Positions 25,007-34,552 of a DNA stretch of 64,000 nt are shown in pieces. The notes under the pieces were generated by a model. That model was not told the origin of the DNA. It did no database searches and was given only the letters and a program-made list of their open reading frames with translations. Numbering within the stretch: position 1 is the stretch's first letter; every line of letters begins with the position of its first letter. The translations under genes were made by a program, and so were the position numbers. Source of the stretch: Lentzea albidocapillata (lineage in GTDB: Bacteria; Actinomycetota; Actinomycetes; Mycobacteriales; Pseudonocardiaceae); the NCBI RefSeq assembly GCF_000719115.1, contig NZ_JOEA01000006.1:62001-126000 (forward strand), in the 5' to 3' direction.

Positions 25007-25951
25007 TCACGGCCTGAGCACGACTTTCCCCGCCGTGGCACGGGATTCCAGCGCCTCATGGGCTTGGGCGGCGTCCTTCAACGCGAACGGCGGGTTGACC
25101 AGCGGCACGAACCGCCCGCTCGCCAGCCCGGCCATCGCCTCGTCCTCCAGCACCCGCAGCCCGCGCCGCATCAGGCCGGGCCCGAGCGCGACGGTCGCGG
25201 TGAGACTGTTGGCGAACAACGCCTCCGTGCTGATCGGGGTCGAGGTCCCGGACGCCCACCCGTAGATGATCTGCCGCCCACCGGGCCCCAGCGTCCTCAG
25301 CGCCTGGGCCCCCGCCTCACCGCCGACGCCGTCCAGCACCACGGTCATGTCCTTGAGGCCGTCCGCCCAGCCGGGCCGGGTGTAGTCGATGGCGGCGTCC
25401 GCCCCGTTGTCCATGACGAGGTCGAGCTTCTCGCCACTGGCGAGCCCGATGACCTGGGCCCCGACGTTGCGCGCCTCCTGCACGAACAACGCGCCCATGC
25501 CACCGGCGGCCGACGTCACCAGCACCACGTCGTCCTTCGTGAGCTTCGCGGCGTCCAGCACCCCGACCACCGTCCGCCCGGTGCCGATCATGGCGACGGC
25601 GACCTCGAACGACACGTCGTCGGGCAGGCCGTGCAACGCGCTGACGCCGGCGACCGCGAGTTCGGCATAGCCGCCGTTCGCCTGGCCGAGGTGCGCGACG
25701 ACCCGCCGCCCCAGCCACTCGGCCTCGACCCCGTCCCCGAGCGACGTGACGACCCCGGCGACCTCACGCCCCGGCGTCATCGGGAAGTCGACGGGCCCGA
25801 AGCCGCCCTTGCGGATCGTGGTGTCGACCAGGTGCACCCCGGCCGCGGCAACTGTGATCCGCACCTGACCGCTCGCCGGTTCCGGGTCGGGAACCTCCTC
25901 GAAGCGCAGGTTCTCCGCCGGGCCGAACTCGTACTGCCGAATCGCGAACAT
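25007..25951 (-). CDS. Zinc-independent quinone oxidoreductase / MDR-family NADPH dehydrogenase
   Basis: The protein has 314 residues from ATG 25951. The GroES-like N-terminal half (VRITVAAAGVHLVDTTIRKG, MTPGREVAGVVTSLGDGV) lacks the catalytic-zinc Cys/His set, as in quinone oxidoreductases. The Rossmann half holds VLVTSAAGGMGALFVQEARN (AAGGMG nucleotide loop) and VVLDGVGGEAGAQALRTL. The tail KVVLRP is typical. It would reduce quinones or enones with NADPH. It is a single gene between the anti-sigma terminator and the aldehyde dehydrogenase operon, and its specific substrate is unknown. Confidence 0.9.
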   Translation of the reverse strand: MFAIRQYEFGPAENLRFEEVPDPEPASGQVRITVAAAGVHLVDTTIRKGGFGPVDFPMTPGREVAGVVTSLGDGVEAEWLGRRVVAHLGQANGGYAELAVAGVSALHGLPDDVSFEVAVAMIGTGRTVVGVLDAAKLTKDDVVLVTSAAGGMGALFVQEARNVGAQVIGLASGEKLDLVMDNGADAAIDYTRPGWADGLKDMTVVLDGVGGEAGAQALRTLGPGGRQIIYGWASGTSTPISTEALFANSLTATVALGPGLMRRGLRVLEDEAMAGLASGRFVPLVNPPFALKDAAQAHEALESRATAGKVVLRP

Positions 25952-25985
25952 GCCGCCGACGCTAGGAGCTCGACTTAACTGGAGG

Positions 25986-27383
25986 TCAACAGCCGGAGTG
26001 CGCGATCATCACATGCTTGACGCGCGTGTAGTCCTCGAGTCCGTGCATCGACAGGTCCTTGCCGTAACCCGAGGCGCCGAACCCGCCGTGCGGCATCTCG
26101 GCCGCGACGAGGCCGTGCGTGTTGACCCAGACGATGCCGAAGTCGAGCCGTGCGGTCAGTGCCGCGGCCCGGCCCGTGTCGCGGGTCCACACCGAGGACG
26201 CGAGTCCTTGCGGAACCCCGTTGGCCAGAGCGATCGCCTCGTCATCGGAACCGAAGGTCTGCACGGTGATCAGCGGCGCGAACGCCTCCTCCTGGACCAG
26301 TTCGTCGTCCTGCGCGAGGCCGGACACGACGGTGGGCTCCAGGAAGAAGCCCTCGGAGCCGTGCCGCTTCCCTCCACAATGGACGGTGCCGGACGTGCGG
26401 GACAGCAGGCCGAGCACGCGGTCCAGCTGGGCCTGGCTGTTCAACGGCCCGAAGTCGCTGCCGGGAACCTGCGACGATGCGGCTTTCACCAGTGCGGCAA
26501 CGAACTCGTCGTGCACGGCCGAGTGCACCAGCACGCGTGACGCGGCCGTGCAGTCCTGGCCCGCGTTGTAGAACGCCGCGCCCACAACGCCTTCCGCTGC
26601 GGCGACGACGTCCACGTCGTCGAACACCAGGACCGGCGCGTTGCCGCCGAGTTCGAGGTGCGTGCGCTTCACCGTCGCCGCGGCGCTACGGGCCACCTCG
26701 ACGCCGGCCCGGGTGGAACCGGTCAGCGACACCATGGCGGGCACGGGGTGCTCGACGAGCAGCCGGCCGGTGTCGCGGTCGCCCAGCACGACGTTGAACA
26801 CGCCCGCCGGGAGAACGGAAGCGGCGAGTGTGGCCAGCAGCACGGCGGACGACGGCGTGGTGTCGGCCGGCTTCAACACCACCGTGTTGCCCGCCGCCAG
26901 GGCCGGGGCGATCTTCCACACGGCCATCATCAGCGGGTAGTTCCACGGCGTGATCTGCGCGATCACGCCGACCGCCTCACGCCGCTGGTACGAGGTGTGG
27001 CCGGGCACGTACTCACCCGCGGCGGCGGTGCCCAAAGCCCTTGCCGCACCGGCGAAGAACCGGATCTGGTCCACGCACTGCGGGATCTCCTCGTCCAGCA
27101 GGACCGAGCGGATCTTGCCGGTCTCGCGGACCTCCGCACCGGCGACGGCCTCGGCGTTCGCTTCGAGGAGGTCGGCGAGCTTCAGCAACGCCAGCTGACG
27201 TTCGCCGGGCGTGGTGCGCGACCAGGCGGGGAAGGCCGCCTCGGCGGCACGCACCGCCGCGTCGACCTCGGCGGCCCGGGAGACGACCGCGCGGCCGAAC
27301 TCCTCGCCCGTGGCGGGATCGATGAGCGGTGAGGTCTCTTCAGCGGCGGCGGAGGTGCCGTTGACGAAGTTCGCGACGATCAC
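25986..27383 (-). CDS. Aldehyde dehydrogenase, probable 4-guanidinobutyraldehyde/gamma-aminobutyraldehyde dehydrogenase
   Basis: The protein has 465 residues. GTG 27383 overlaps the TPP-enzyme stop as GTGA. NAD-binding and catalytic motifs are complete: ITPWNYPLMMAVWKIAPALA, LKPADTTPSSA, LTGSTRAGVEVARSAA, the general base Glu in LELGGNAPVLVF and the catalytic Cys in FYNAGQDCTAASR. GQDCTA is typical of aminobutyraldehyde/guanidinobutyraldehyde dehydrogenases. In the operon it follows a TPP decarboxylase and a ureohydrolase, so the likely step is 4-guanidinobutyraldehyde to 4-guanidinobutyrate (KauB-like). Substrate assignment is by context. Confidence 0.85.
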   Translation of the reverse strand: MIVANFVNGTSAAAEETSPLIDPATGEEFGRAVVSRAAEVDAAVRAAEAAFPAWSRTTPGERQLALLKLADLLEANAEAVAGAEVRETGKIRSVLLDEEIPQCVDQIRFFAGAARALGTAAAGEYVPGHTSYQRREAVGVIAQITPWNYPLMMAVWKIAPALAAGNTVVLKPADTTPSSAVLLATLAASVLPAGVFNVVLGDRDTGRLLVEHPVPAMVSLTGSTRAGVEVARSAAATVKRTHLELGGNAPVLVFDDVDVVAAAEGVVGAAFYNAGQDCTAASRVLVHSAVHDEFVAALVKAASSQVPGSDFGPLNSQAQLDRVLGLLSRTSGTVHCGGKRHGSEGFFLEPTVVSGLAQDDELVQEEAFAPLITVQTFGSDDEAIALANGVPQGLASSVWTRDTGRAAALTARLDFGIVWVNTHGLVAAEMPHGGFGASGYGKDLSMHGLEDYTRVKHVMIAHSGC

Positions 27384-28993
27384 GTGTGCTCCAGGTGCGT
27401 GGGGGCGAACATGCGCAACACCGCGGGCAGCACGACCACGTGCGGGCCGTCCCCGGCGAACGCCTTGGCGAGGTCCTCGCGCAGCGACTCGGGTGTGCTG
27501 AGGGTGGCGGGCACCCCGAACGCCCCGGCGAGTGCCACGAAGTCCGGGCGGGCCAGTTCGGTGGCGGTGGCCTGGCCGAACGCGTCGGTCATGTACTCGC
27601 GCAGGATGCCGTAGCCGCCGTCGTCGACGATCAGCCACACGACCCGCGACCCGTGCTGCGCGGCCGTCGCGAGCTCCGAGATCCCGTACATCGCGCCGCC
27701 GTCACCGGACACCGCGAGCACCGGCCCGTCGACGGCCGCCGCGACCCCGAGCGCGGCCGGGAAGCCGTAGCCGAGCCCGCCGGAGCCCTGGGCGGAGAAC
27801 TGCGCGCCACCCCGCGGATCCCAGGCCGACCAGGCCCAGTACGCCAGGATCGTCATGTCCCAGCAGGTCGGCGTGCCGTCCGGAACCGCCGCCCGCAGCG
27901 CGGCGAGCACCTGCCACTCCAGGTCGAGCTCCTGCTCCGAGAACCGTTCCCGCACGCTCGCCAGCAGCCCCAGCACCCGTTGCTCCGCGGCACCGTCCAC
28001 CGCGCGGGCCGTCACGCCGGAAGCCAACGCCCGCAAGGCATGCCGGGCGTCGGCGTGGATGCCGAGCGCGGGGTAGTTCGACTCCAGCTTGCCGAGGTCG
28101 GCCTCGATCTGGACCACGGCGCCGCGCGGCCGGAACGTCCGGTAGTTGCTCGACAGCTCACCCAGCCCCGATCCGACGACGAGCAGCACGTCCGCGTCGG
28201 CGAGGAACTCCGTGGTGTGCCAGTCCTCCAGCCACGACTGCGCGGAAAGCGGGTGCTCCCAGGGGAAGTTGCCCTTGCCGCCGAACGTCGACACGACCGG
28301 CGCCCGCAGCTTCTCCGCCAGCTCCAGCAGTTCGGCCGACGCACCGATCGCGCCGCCACCGGCCAGGATCACCGGCCGGTCGGCGCCGTTCAGCAGCCGC
28401 ACGGCCTCCTCGACCAGTTCGGCCCGCGGGTGCAGTTCGCGCGGCGACCAGGCCACCGACGTCACGGGCGGCACGGAGGCGGGCCCGAGCAGCACGTCCT
28501 GCGGGATCTCCACCCACACCGGCCCGAACGGCGCGGTCAGCGCGATCTCCCACGCCTCGGCCAGCGCCGACGGGATCTGGGACGCGTGCCGGACGACCCG
28601 CGCGTGCTTGACCACGTCGCGGAACGAGGCCAGCTGATCGGTCAGCTCGTGCAGGTACCCGCCCCGCACGCCACCGAGGCCGGCCGAGGGGATCTGGGAC
28701 GAGATGCCCAGCACCGGCGCCGACCCGGCGGCCGATTCCTGCAGCCCGGCAAGGGTTTGCAGCGCGCCGGGCCCGGTCGACACCAGCAGCGGCGTCACCG
28801 AACCGGTGATCCGCGCGTGACCGTCGGCGGCGAACGCGGCGTTGACCTCGGTCCGCGAACCCACGTACCGCAGTTCGGACCGGCGCAGGGCGTCGAACAG
28901 GCCCAGGGCGTGCTGACCGGGGATGCCGAACACCGTGTGCGCGCCGAGCGCCTCCAGCGTTTCGACCACGACGTCACCGCCGTTGCGAGTCAC
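27380..28993 (-). CDS. Thiamine-diphosphate enzyme, probable 2-ketoarginine (5-guanidino-2-oxopentanoate) decarboxylase, AruI-like
   Basis: The protein has 537 residues with the three-domain acetolactate synthase-like layout. The activating glutamate lies in [16 protein letters not shown]. The central domain has [20 protein letters not shown]. The ThDP/Mg site is [20 protein letters not shown] ending DDGGYG. The N-terminal [15 protein letters not shown] segment is typical of decarboxylase-type members. Its operon partners, a ureohydrolase and an aldehyde dehydrogenase, match the later steps of the arginine transaminase pathway, where AruI decarboxylates 2-ketoarginine. GTG 28993 overlaps the upstream stop by 4 bp. 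A generic ketoacid decarboxylase remains possible. Confidence 0.8.
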   Translation of the reverse strand: MTRNGGDVVVETLEALGAHTVFGIPGQHALGLFDALRRSELRYVGSRTEVNAAFAADGHARITGSVTPLLVSTGPGALQTLAGLQESAAGSAPVLGISSQIPSAGLGGVRGGYLHELTDQLASFRDVVKHARVVRHASQIPSALAEAWEIALTAPFGPVWVEIPQDVLLGPASVPPVTSVAWSPRELHPRAELVEEAVRLLNGADRPVILAGGGAIGASAELLELAEKLRAPVVSTFGGKGNFPWEHPLSAQSWLEDWHTTEFLADADVLLVVGSGLGELSSNYRTFRPRGAVVQIEADLGKLESNYPALGIHADARHALRALASGVTARAVDGAAEQRVLGLLASVRERFSEQELDLEWQVLAALRAAVPDGTPTCWDMTILAYWAWSAWDPRGGAQFSAQGSGGLGYGFPAALGVAAAVDGPVLAVSGDGGAMYGISELATAAQHGSRVVWLIVDDGGYGILREYMTDAFGQATATELARPDFVALAGAFGVPATLSTPESLREDLAKAFAGDGPHVVVLPAVLRMFAPTHLEHT

Positions 28994-29928
28994 TGCCCCT
29001 CCTTCAACGCCAACAGGCCCACCAGGTCATAAGCTACGTGCGAGGCTGCCACAGAGGTGATGTCCGCGTGGTCGTAGGCGGGCGCCACCTCCACGACGTC
29101 GGCGCCCACCAAATTCAGCCCGCGCAACCCGCGCACGATCTCCAGCAGCTCGCGCGACGTCATCCCGCCCGCCTCGGGCGTTCCGGTGCCGGGGGCGTGC
29201 GCCGGGTCCAGCACGTCGATGTCGATCGACACGTACAGCGGGCGCGACCCGATCCGCTGCCGCAGCGCGTCCACAGTTTCGTCCACGCCCCGCCGCATCA
29301 CGTCCGACGACGTCACGATGCCGAACCCGAGCCGCCGGTCGTCCTCCAGGTCCTTCTTGCCGTACAACGGTCCGCGCGTGCCGACGTGCGAGATCGCCTC
29401 GGTGTCGAGGATCCCGTCCTCGACCGCCCGCCGGAACGGCGTCCCGTGCGTGTACGGCTCGCCGAAGTAGGTGTCCCACGTGTCGAGGTGCGCGTCGAAG
29501 TGCAGCAGCGCCACCGGCCCGTGGATCCGCGACACCGCCCGCAGCAACGGAAGCGCGATCGTGTGGTCACCGCCGATGGTGACCAGCCGCGTGCCGTCAC
29601 GCTGCAGATCGGAAGAAGCCTGCTCGATCGTCTCGATGGCCTCGCCGATGTGGAACGGGTTGACCGCGATGTCCCCGCCGTCCACGACCTGCAGGCGTTC
29701 GAACGGCGACACGTCGAGGCCGGGGTTGTAGGGGCGCAGCAGCCGGGACGCCTCCCGCACGGCCGCGGGCGCGAACCGCGCGCCCGGCCGGTACGAGACG
29801 CCGGTGTCGAACGGGACTCCCACCACCGCGACGTCCGCGTGCGCCACCTGGTCGAGGCGCGGCAGCCGGGCGAAGGTCGCCGGGCCCGCGTAACGCGGGA
29901 CCCGCGAGGAGTCGACGGGGCCGATCAT
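28990..29928 (-). CDS. Ureohydrolase (agmatinase family), probable guanidinobutyrase
   Basis: The protein has 312 residues. All manganese-binding motifs of the arginase/agmatinase family are present: [21 protein letters not shown] and [20 protein letters not shown]. The family splits guanidino groups to urea and an amine. In this operon the most economical substrate is 4-guanidinobutyrate, giving GABA and urea (GbuA), though agmatine or another guanidino acid cannot be excluded. It overlaps the transporter gene upstream (ATGA) and the TPP gene downstream (GTGA). Confidence in the family is very high; in the substrate, moderate. Confidence 0.9.
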   Translation of the reverse strand: MIGPVDSSRVPRYAGPATFARLPRLDQVAHADVAVVGVPFDTGVSYRPGARFAPAAVREASRLLRPYNPGLDVSPFERLQVVDGGDIAVNPFHIGEAIETIEQASSDLQRDGTRLVTIGGDHTIALPLLRAVSRIHGPVALLHFDAHLDTWDTYFGEPYTHGTPFRRAVEDGILDTEAISHVGTRGPLYGKKDLEDDRRLGFGIVTSSDVMRRGVDETVDALRQRIGSRPLYVSIDIDVLDPAHAPGTGTPEAGGMTSRELLEIVRGLRGLNLVGADVVEVAPAYDHADITSVAASHVAYDLVGLLALKEGQ

Positions 29929-31349
29929 GCGTTCACCAGTTCTTCTTCGGTCGCGTCACCGGCCACCCGGCGGTCCCACGTCGCGAGCACCGCCGGATCC
30001 GTGGCAGGGGTGGCGAGACTGACCACGACGTACGTCACGAAGGACGCGCCGAGGCTGTAGTAGATGGCTTCGTTGGCGTACACGTCCACGAACACCATGA
30101 ACCCGATCGCCGTCAGCGAGCCGACCGCCATCGACGCCATCGCGCCGAGCCGGGTGCCGCGCTTCCACACCAGACCGCCGATGATCGCGACCAGCAGCCC
30201 GCCGACGAGGATGTTGTAGGCGACGGTCAGCGCGGCCACGACGTCGTTGAGCGCCACCGCGATGGCGATCGCGACGACACCGATCACGAGCGTGAACATC
30301 CGGTTGTTGTGGACGTCGGAATCGGTCTTCCTGCGCCAGATGTCGTTGGACGCCACCGTGGCGCAGGCGATGAGGGCACCGGACGAGGTCGACATCATCG
30401 CGGCCAGCGCGGCGGCGAGCACGAGTCCGCGCACACCGGTGGGCAGCAGGTTCTCCACGATCGTCGCGAACGCCTCGTCCTTGTTCGCGATGTCGGGGTA
30501 CAGCGCCTTGCCCGCGAGGCCGATCAACGCGCCCGCGACCGCGTAGACGAGGCAGTAGAGGCCGGACGTGATGCCGCCCCACGTCGCGACCTCCGGCGAC
30601 TTGGCGGTGAACACGCGCTGCCAGATGTCCTGGCCGATCAGCAGGCCGAACACGTAGATCAGCAGGTACGTGATGATCGTGCTGACGCCGATGTTGCCGA
30701 CCTCGAACATCGCCGGGTCGCCCAGCCGCGCCTGGATGCCGTCGAAGCCGCCCGCGGTGGCGAGGCTGATCGGCAGCAGCAGGAACAGGATGCCGACCGT
30801 CTTCACGACGAACTGCACGATGTCGGTGAGCGTGATCGACCACATGCCGCCGAGAACGCTGTACAGCACCACGATGCCGCCACCGATGATCACGCCGACG
30901 GACTTCGGCAGTCCGAAGAGGACGTTGAAGATGGTGGAGTACGCGATCGTGGACGTGACGGTGAGCATCAGCGTGTACGCCGCCATCACCAGGCCGGAGA
31001 CCATGCTGGAGTTGCCGCCGTAGCGGAGGTCGAGCATCTGGGAGACGGTGTAGACCTTCAACCGGACGATCCGGCGCGCGAAGAGCGCGCTGAGCAACAG
31101 GATGCCGAGCCCGATCGCGAAGACCATCCAGGCGCCGGAGACGCCGTACTTGTAGCCGAGCCCGACACCACCGATGGTCGACGCTCCGCCGAGCACGACG
31201 GCCGACATGGTGCCGGAGTACATCGTGAAGCCGAGCCTGCGTCCGGCGACCAGGTACTCGCTCTTGCTGGTGGCGCGGCGCATGCCCCACCAGCCCATGC
31301 CGATCATGCCGAGCACGTAGGCGGCGATCACCGCGTAGTCGAGAGCCAC
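29925..31349 (-). CDS. Sodium:solute symporter (SSS family)
   Basis: The protein has 474 residues with about thirteen hydrophobic segments. GTG 31349 follows AGGAGGT. Hallmarks are [20 protein letters not shown] in the first loop, [20 protein letters not shown], and [20 protein letters not shown], the Na2-site serine-rich helix of SSS transporters. It is the first gene of a four-gene operon whose enzymes appear to process guanidino compounds, so it probably imports arginine, 2-ketoarginine or guanidinobutyrate with sodium. It is divergent from the PucR regulator, with 82 bp between the two start codons. Confidence 0.92.
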   Translation of the reverse strand: MALDYAVIAAYVLGMIGMGWWGMRRATSKSEYLVAGRRLGFTMYSGTMSAVVLGGASTIGGVGLGYKYGVSGAWMVFAIGLGILLLSALFARRIVRLKVYTVSQMLDLRYGGNSSMVSGLVMAAYTLMLTVTSTIAYSTIFNVLFGLPKSVGVIIGGGIVVLYSVLGGMWSITLTDIVQFVVKTVGILFLLLPISLATAGGFDGIQARLGDPAMFEVGNIGVSTIITYLLIYVFGLLIGQDIWQRVFTAKSPEVATWGGITSGLYCLVYAVAGALIGLAGKALYPDIANKDEAFATIVENLLPTGVRGLVLAAALAAMMSTSSGALIACATVASNDIWRRKTDSDVHNNRMFTLVIGVVAIAIAVALNDVVAALTVAYNILVGGLLVAIIGGLVWKRGTRLGAMASMAVGSLTAIGFMVFVDVYANEAIYYSLGASFVTYVVVSLATPATDPAVLATWDRRVAGDATEEELVNA

Positions 31350-31411
31350 TGTCGGACCTCCTTGGGTTGCAGGTCACAGTAGGAACGCGGGCTGGCGCCG
31401 GTAAGTGGTCG

Positions 31412-31442
31412 TTGTGCACAATCCTGTGCTTATGGTTGTGCA
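31412..31442. promoter_or_regulatory. Palindrome TTGTGCACAA plus half-site, probable PucR operator
   Basis: A perfect 10-bp palindrome TTGTGCACAA lies at 31412-31421, and the half-site TTGTGCA recurs at 31436-31442. They lie between the divergent SSS transporter and PucR genes, the half-site overlapping the PucR start. The PucR protein is the natural candidate to bind them. Confidence 0.45.
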
Positions 31443-32766
31443 GACCGTCCCGCTGAAGGATCTCGTGGCCCGAGTCGACCTCGGGCTGACCGTCCTGTGT
31501 GGAGCCGGCGCGCTGCACCGGCCGGTCCGCTGGGCGCACGTGTCCGAACTGGAGGACCCGACGCCGTACCTGGTCGGCGAGGAGCTGCTGCTCACGGCCG
31601 GCGTGCGGTTCCCGTCCGACGTGCCCGCGTACGTCGCCGGGCTGGTGTCCTCCGGCGTCTCGGCGATCGGCTTCGGTATCGAGCCGGAGTTCCCGACGGT
31701 GCCGTCGTCGCTGGTGGAGGCCTGTGAGGCGCAGGGGATGCCGCTGCTGGAGGTGCCGCCGTCGACGCCGTTCCTGGCGGTCTCGCAGGCACTCGGCGCG
31801 TTGCTCGCGGAGATCGCCGTGCGGGAGCAGCGGATGCTCGCCGACAGCCAGCGCGTGCTGACCCGTGCCGCGACCCGCGTCCGTCCCGTCGAGTCGGTGC
31901 TGACGACCCTCGCCGTGGTGCTGAACTGCCGGGCCGACCTGGTGGATCCGGCATCGGCGCCCGAGGACGTCGCCTCGCTCGCCGCGCGGGTGTCCTCCGG
32001 CCGGGGACCCCGTTCGGCCTCGGCCCAGGTGGGTGAGGACCACGTGACGTTCGATCCCGTCGAGTCCGCCGTGCTGGTCGTGCGGCGGGTGACACCGCTG
32101 TCGCCTGCCGAACGGGCTGTCGTCGCGGTGGCGCTCGCGTTGCTCGGGCTGTTGCGCCGGGACCTGGAGAGCGAACGCGGCCAGGTCGCCCGGCTCGCTG
32201 CCTCGGCCGTGCTGCGGTCGCAGGTGTCCGGGGTGGAGAAGGTCCTCGGTCCCGGCCCCTACCGTGTGGTGGCGGGGGAGTCGCGCGCCGACTACGACGT
32301 GCTGGCACAGCGGTACGGGCCGCTGGTTTCCGTGCTGGACGGCGGTTTCCTGGCGCTGGTGGCTTCGGGGGTGGAGGTGTCGGGACCGGTCGGGGTCTCG
32401 TCGCCGGTCGCGGAGACCGGTGTGGAGCGCGCCGTGGACGAGGCCTCGGCGTTGCTCGCCAGGGCCCTGGCCACCGGCGAGCCCGCCTACCCGGCGGCCG
32501 ACCTGGCCTCCCTGGTGGACCCGGTCGCGGCCAGGGAGTTCGCCCGCCGTCAGCTGGCACCGCTCCTCGGGCGCCCCGAACTGATCGGCACGCTGAGGGT
32601 CTGGCTCGCCCAGCACGGCGGCTGGGACCGGGCCGCGACGGTGCTCGGCGTGCACCGCAACAGCGTCCGGCACCGGATCTCGCACGTCGAACGGCTGCTC
32701 GATCGTGATCTTGGAACGGCCGACGCGCGGGCCGCCCTGTGGCTTGCTCTGACGTGGCTCGATTAA
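31432..32766 (+). CDS. PucR-family transcriptional regulator
   Basis: The protein has 444 residues from ATG 31432. The N-terminal PucR domain shows VDLGLTVLCGAGALHRPVRW and AHVSELEDPTPYLVGEELLL. The C-terminal helix-turn-helix domain reads LRVWLAQHGGWDRAATVLGV and HRNSVRHRISHVERLLDRDL, the PucR C-terminal HTH_30 signature. These regulators often activate nitrogen-compound catabolism (purines, GABA, amino acids) in response to the substrate. It is divergent from the transporter/ureohydrolase operon and most likely controls it. Confidence 0.93.
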   Translation: MVVQTVPLKDLVARVDLGLTVLCGAGALHRPVRWAHVSELEDPTPYLVGEELLLTAGVRFPSDVPAYVAGLVSSGVSAIGFGIEPEFPTVPSSLVEACEAQGMPLLEVPPSTPFLAVSQALGALLAEIAVREQRMLADSQRVLTRAATRVRPVESVLTTLAVVLNCRADLVDPASAPEDVASLAARVSSGRGPRSASAQVGEDHVTFDPVESAVLVVRRVTPLSPAERAVVAVALALLGLLRRDLESERGQVARLAASAVLRSQVSGVEKVLGPGPYRVVAGESRADYDVLAQRYGPLVSVLDGGFLALVASGVEVSGPVGVSSPVAETGVERAVDEASALLARALATGEPAYPAADLASLVDPVAAREFARRQLAPLLGRPELIGTLRVWLAQHGGWDRAATVLGVHRNSVRHRISHVERLLDRDLGTADARAALWLALTWLD

Positions 32767-32910
32767 TTCCTTTGCGGCGGGTGTGCGCTCTCGGTCATCA
32801 TTGTTCACATGATCCGAGCAGATGAATGGGCCGGGGCGCCCTCCAAGCTGTGACCTGCTAGTTCACTTTCTTCTATTTTGGCGAGCATTTGTGTATCAAT
32901 GCTCGTTTCA

Positions 32911-32982
32911 GGCGTGTTCGTCCAGTGGTCAGGACGTCGGATTCTCAATCCGGAAACACGGGTTCGATCCCCGTACGCGCTA
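32911..32982 (+). tRNA. tRNA-Glu (anticodon CTC)
   Basis: The sequence folds into a full cloverleaf. The acceptor GGCGTGT pairs with ACGCGCT (one terminal G-T wobble), followed by discriminator A. The D-stem is GTCC/GGAC. The anticodon loop is TTCTCAA with anticodon CTC. The T-arm is ACGGG-TTCGATC-CCCGT. CCA is not encoded, as is common in actinobacteria. CTC decodes GAG, the main glutamate codon in a GC-rich genome. Confidence 0.95.
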
Positions 32983-33101
32983 CGTGGCCCGGTCTTCGTG
33001 GGGTGGACCGGGCCCTCCCGCGAGAGAGTCCATGTCAGACGGACCCAAAGAATCTTCGGAAACTTCGCCCGAATGGTCTAGGCGCCAGTTACGCTCTGCG
33101 A

Positions 33102-33764
33102 ATGGCTGCGGTCCCCGCCTTCGCACGCTACGAGGTCGACGTACGTCGGCCGAACGCCGCGCGTATCCATGACTTCTACCTCGGCGGCGCGCACAACTAC
33201 GCCGCAGACCGTGCGTTCGCCAAGCAGGCGGTCCGGATCGACCCGGAACTGCCGCTCGTGACACGGGCTCAGCGAACGTTCCTGCGCCACGCCGTCCGCC
33301 ACTGCTGGGCGGCGGGCGTGCGCCAGTTCCTCGACCTCGGCTCGGGCATCCCGACATGCGGCGCCACGCACCAGACGCTGCCCGACGCCAGGGTCGTCTA
33401 CGTGGACACGGACCCGGTGACGGTCGCGTTCTCCCGTGGACTGCTGCGCGGCGAACCGCGGGCGTGCGCGATCGAGGCGGACCTGCGCCGCCCGGACCAG
33501 GTGCTGCGGCATCCCGGCGTGCTGTCCCATTTCGACCTGCGCGAGCCGTACGCGGTCCTGATGGTCGACGTCCTGAGGTACGTCGACGACGCCACCGGAC
33601 CGGGCCGCGTCGTGCGCCGCTACCGGCACGCACTGCCGGCCGGCGGGTTCCTCGTGGTGTCGCACCCGACGCCGGTGGAGCAGCTCATGGAGGGCCTGAC
33701 GATCGAGGCGCCGGCCGTGGTGCCGGGCGCATACGCGGGCATCGGCCGCAAGGGGCACAACTAG
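33102..33764 (+). CDS. SAM-dependent methyltransferase, DUF574 (S-adenosyl methyltransferase) family
   Basis: The protein has 220 residues from ATG 33102. Typical family landmarks are RPNAARIHDFYLGGAHNYAA near the N-terminus, followed by the SAM-binding QFLDLGSGIPTCGATHQTLP, RVVYVDTDPVTVAFSR, and PYAVLMVDVLRYVDD. The family is abundant in actinomycetes and is often found beside regulators or secondary-metabolite genes, but its substrates are unknown. It is shorter than many members (about 270 residues), ending soon after SHPTPVEQLM. It follows tRNA-Glu and precedes the DUF4383 gene on the same strand. Confidence 0.88.
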   Translation: MAAVPAFARYEVDVRRPNAARIHDFYLGGAHNYAADRAFAKQAVRIDPELPLVTRAQRTFLRHAVRHCWAAGVRQFLDLGSGIPTCGATHQTLPDARVVYVDTDPVTVAFSRGLLRGEPRACAIEADLRRPDQVLRHPGVLSHFDLREPYAVLMVDVLRYVDDATGPGRVVRRYRHALPAGGFLVVSHPTPVEQLMEGLTIEAPAVVPGAYAGIGRKGHN

Positions 33765-33772
33765 TTCCAGGC

Positions 33773-33798
33773 GTTTGGTCAATGTGTGCCCGGGGTAG
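33773..33798 (+). promoter_or_regulatory. SigF/SigB-type promoter GTTTGG-N14-GGGTAG
   Basis: GTTTGG at 33773-33778 and GGGTAG at 33793-33798 are separated by 14 bp, matching the general-stress sigma consensus GTTT-N14/16-GGGTA. It lies 36 bp before the DUF4383 start and resembles the promoters of the rsbW-sigF and STAS genes in this window. Confidence 0.6.
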
Positions 33799-33833
33799 TC
33801 CGCCGAGCGACAAGACGGAGCCTGGAGGGCGTC

Positions 33834-34481
33834 ATGACCCACCGCATCAAGATCGCCGGCCTTCAGCCGGTGCAGGTGCTGGCCGGACTGGCCGGCATCG
33901 CGTTCATCGTGTTCGGCATCGTGGGCTTCACCCGCACCGGGATCGGCGACTGGGCAGCCAACTCGTTCGTGCTCGGGTTCTCGGTGAACCCGTTGCACAA
34001 CCTGGTGATCGTGGCCGTCGGCGTGCTCGGTCTGCTCACGGCTCTCGGTTCTGGCCTCGCGCGGCTGTACGGCTGGCTGCTGTTCGCCGGCTTCGGAGCG
34101 CTCTTCGTGTGGGACCTGATGATCACGGGGATCCTCGCTCAGAACCCGGCCGAGCGGTTCGGCAACCCGTTGGCGGTCAACGTCAACGACAACTGGCTGC
34201 ATCTCGGCATCGCGCTGTTCGGTCTGCTGCTCGCGGTCATGCCCGCGCGCCGCAAGCTGGTCGAGGACGAGGAGCCGGTGCTGCCGGAGCCCCGCTCGGA
34301 GGCGTTCCGCGATGAGCGGGACGGGTCGCCGCGCATCGAGCAGATGGACCCGACGGTCAGCACCTCGCCGATCACCAAGCCCATCCCGGCCGCGCAGCGG
34401 CGCGAGGAACCGATCACCCACGAGCAGGCGGTGGTCGATCCCAAGACGGAGCGGATGAACAAGAACAGGATCAAGCACTGA
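33834..34481 (+). CDS. DUF4383 four-helix membrane protein, probable stress protein
   Basis: The protein has 215 residues from ATG 33834, preceded by GGAGG. Four hydrophobic segments fill residues 10-140 (VQVLAGLAGIAFIVFGIVGF, HNLVIVAVGVLGLLTALGSG, WLLFAGFGALFVWDLMITGI, LGIALFGLLLAVMP). The motif NPLHNLVI is the DUF4383 signature. A charged cytoplasmic tail of about 75 residues follows (VEDEEPVLPEPRSEAF to MNKNRIKH). The SigF-type promoter suggests expression under general stress. Biochemical role unknown. Confidence 0.88.
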   Translation: MTHRIKIAGLQPVQVLAGLAGIAFIVFGIVGFTRTGIGDWAANSFVLGFSVNPLHNLVIVAVGVLGLLTALGSGLARLYGWLLFAGFGALFVWDLMITGILAQNPAERFGNPLAVNVNDNWLHLGIALFGLLLAVMPARRKLVEDEEPVLPEPRSEAFRDERDGSPRIEQMDPTVSTSPITKPIPAAQRREEPITHEQAVVDPKTERMNKNRIKH

Positions 34482-34489
34482 CCTGGTCC

Positions 34490-34543
34490 GAAACAGACGC
34501 GCCGTGAGAGGCCCACATGCGGCTCTCACGGCGCGTCTGTTTC
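34490..34543 (+). terminator. Long perfect hairpin terminator after the DUF4383 gene
   Basis: Positions 34490-34510 pair perfectly with 34523-34543 (21 bp, with GAAACAGACGCGCC at the base) around a 12-nt loop, ending in a short T run. It begins 8 bp after the DUF4383 stop. Its 3' arm ends only 9 bp before the ATG of the next gene. Confidence 0.85.
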
Positions 34544-34552
34544 GATGTCGCG

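Noticed and set aside
34517..34552. Upstream start ATG for the M50 peptidase
   Set aside because: It lies in the loop of a 21-bp terminator hairpin and adds a segment without membrane or family character.
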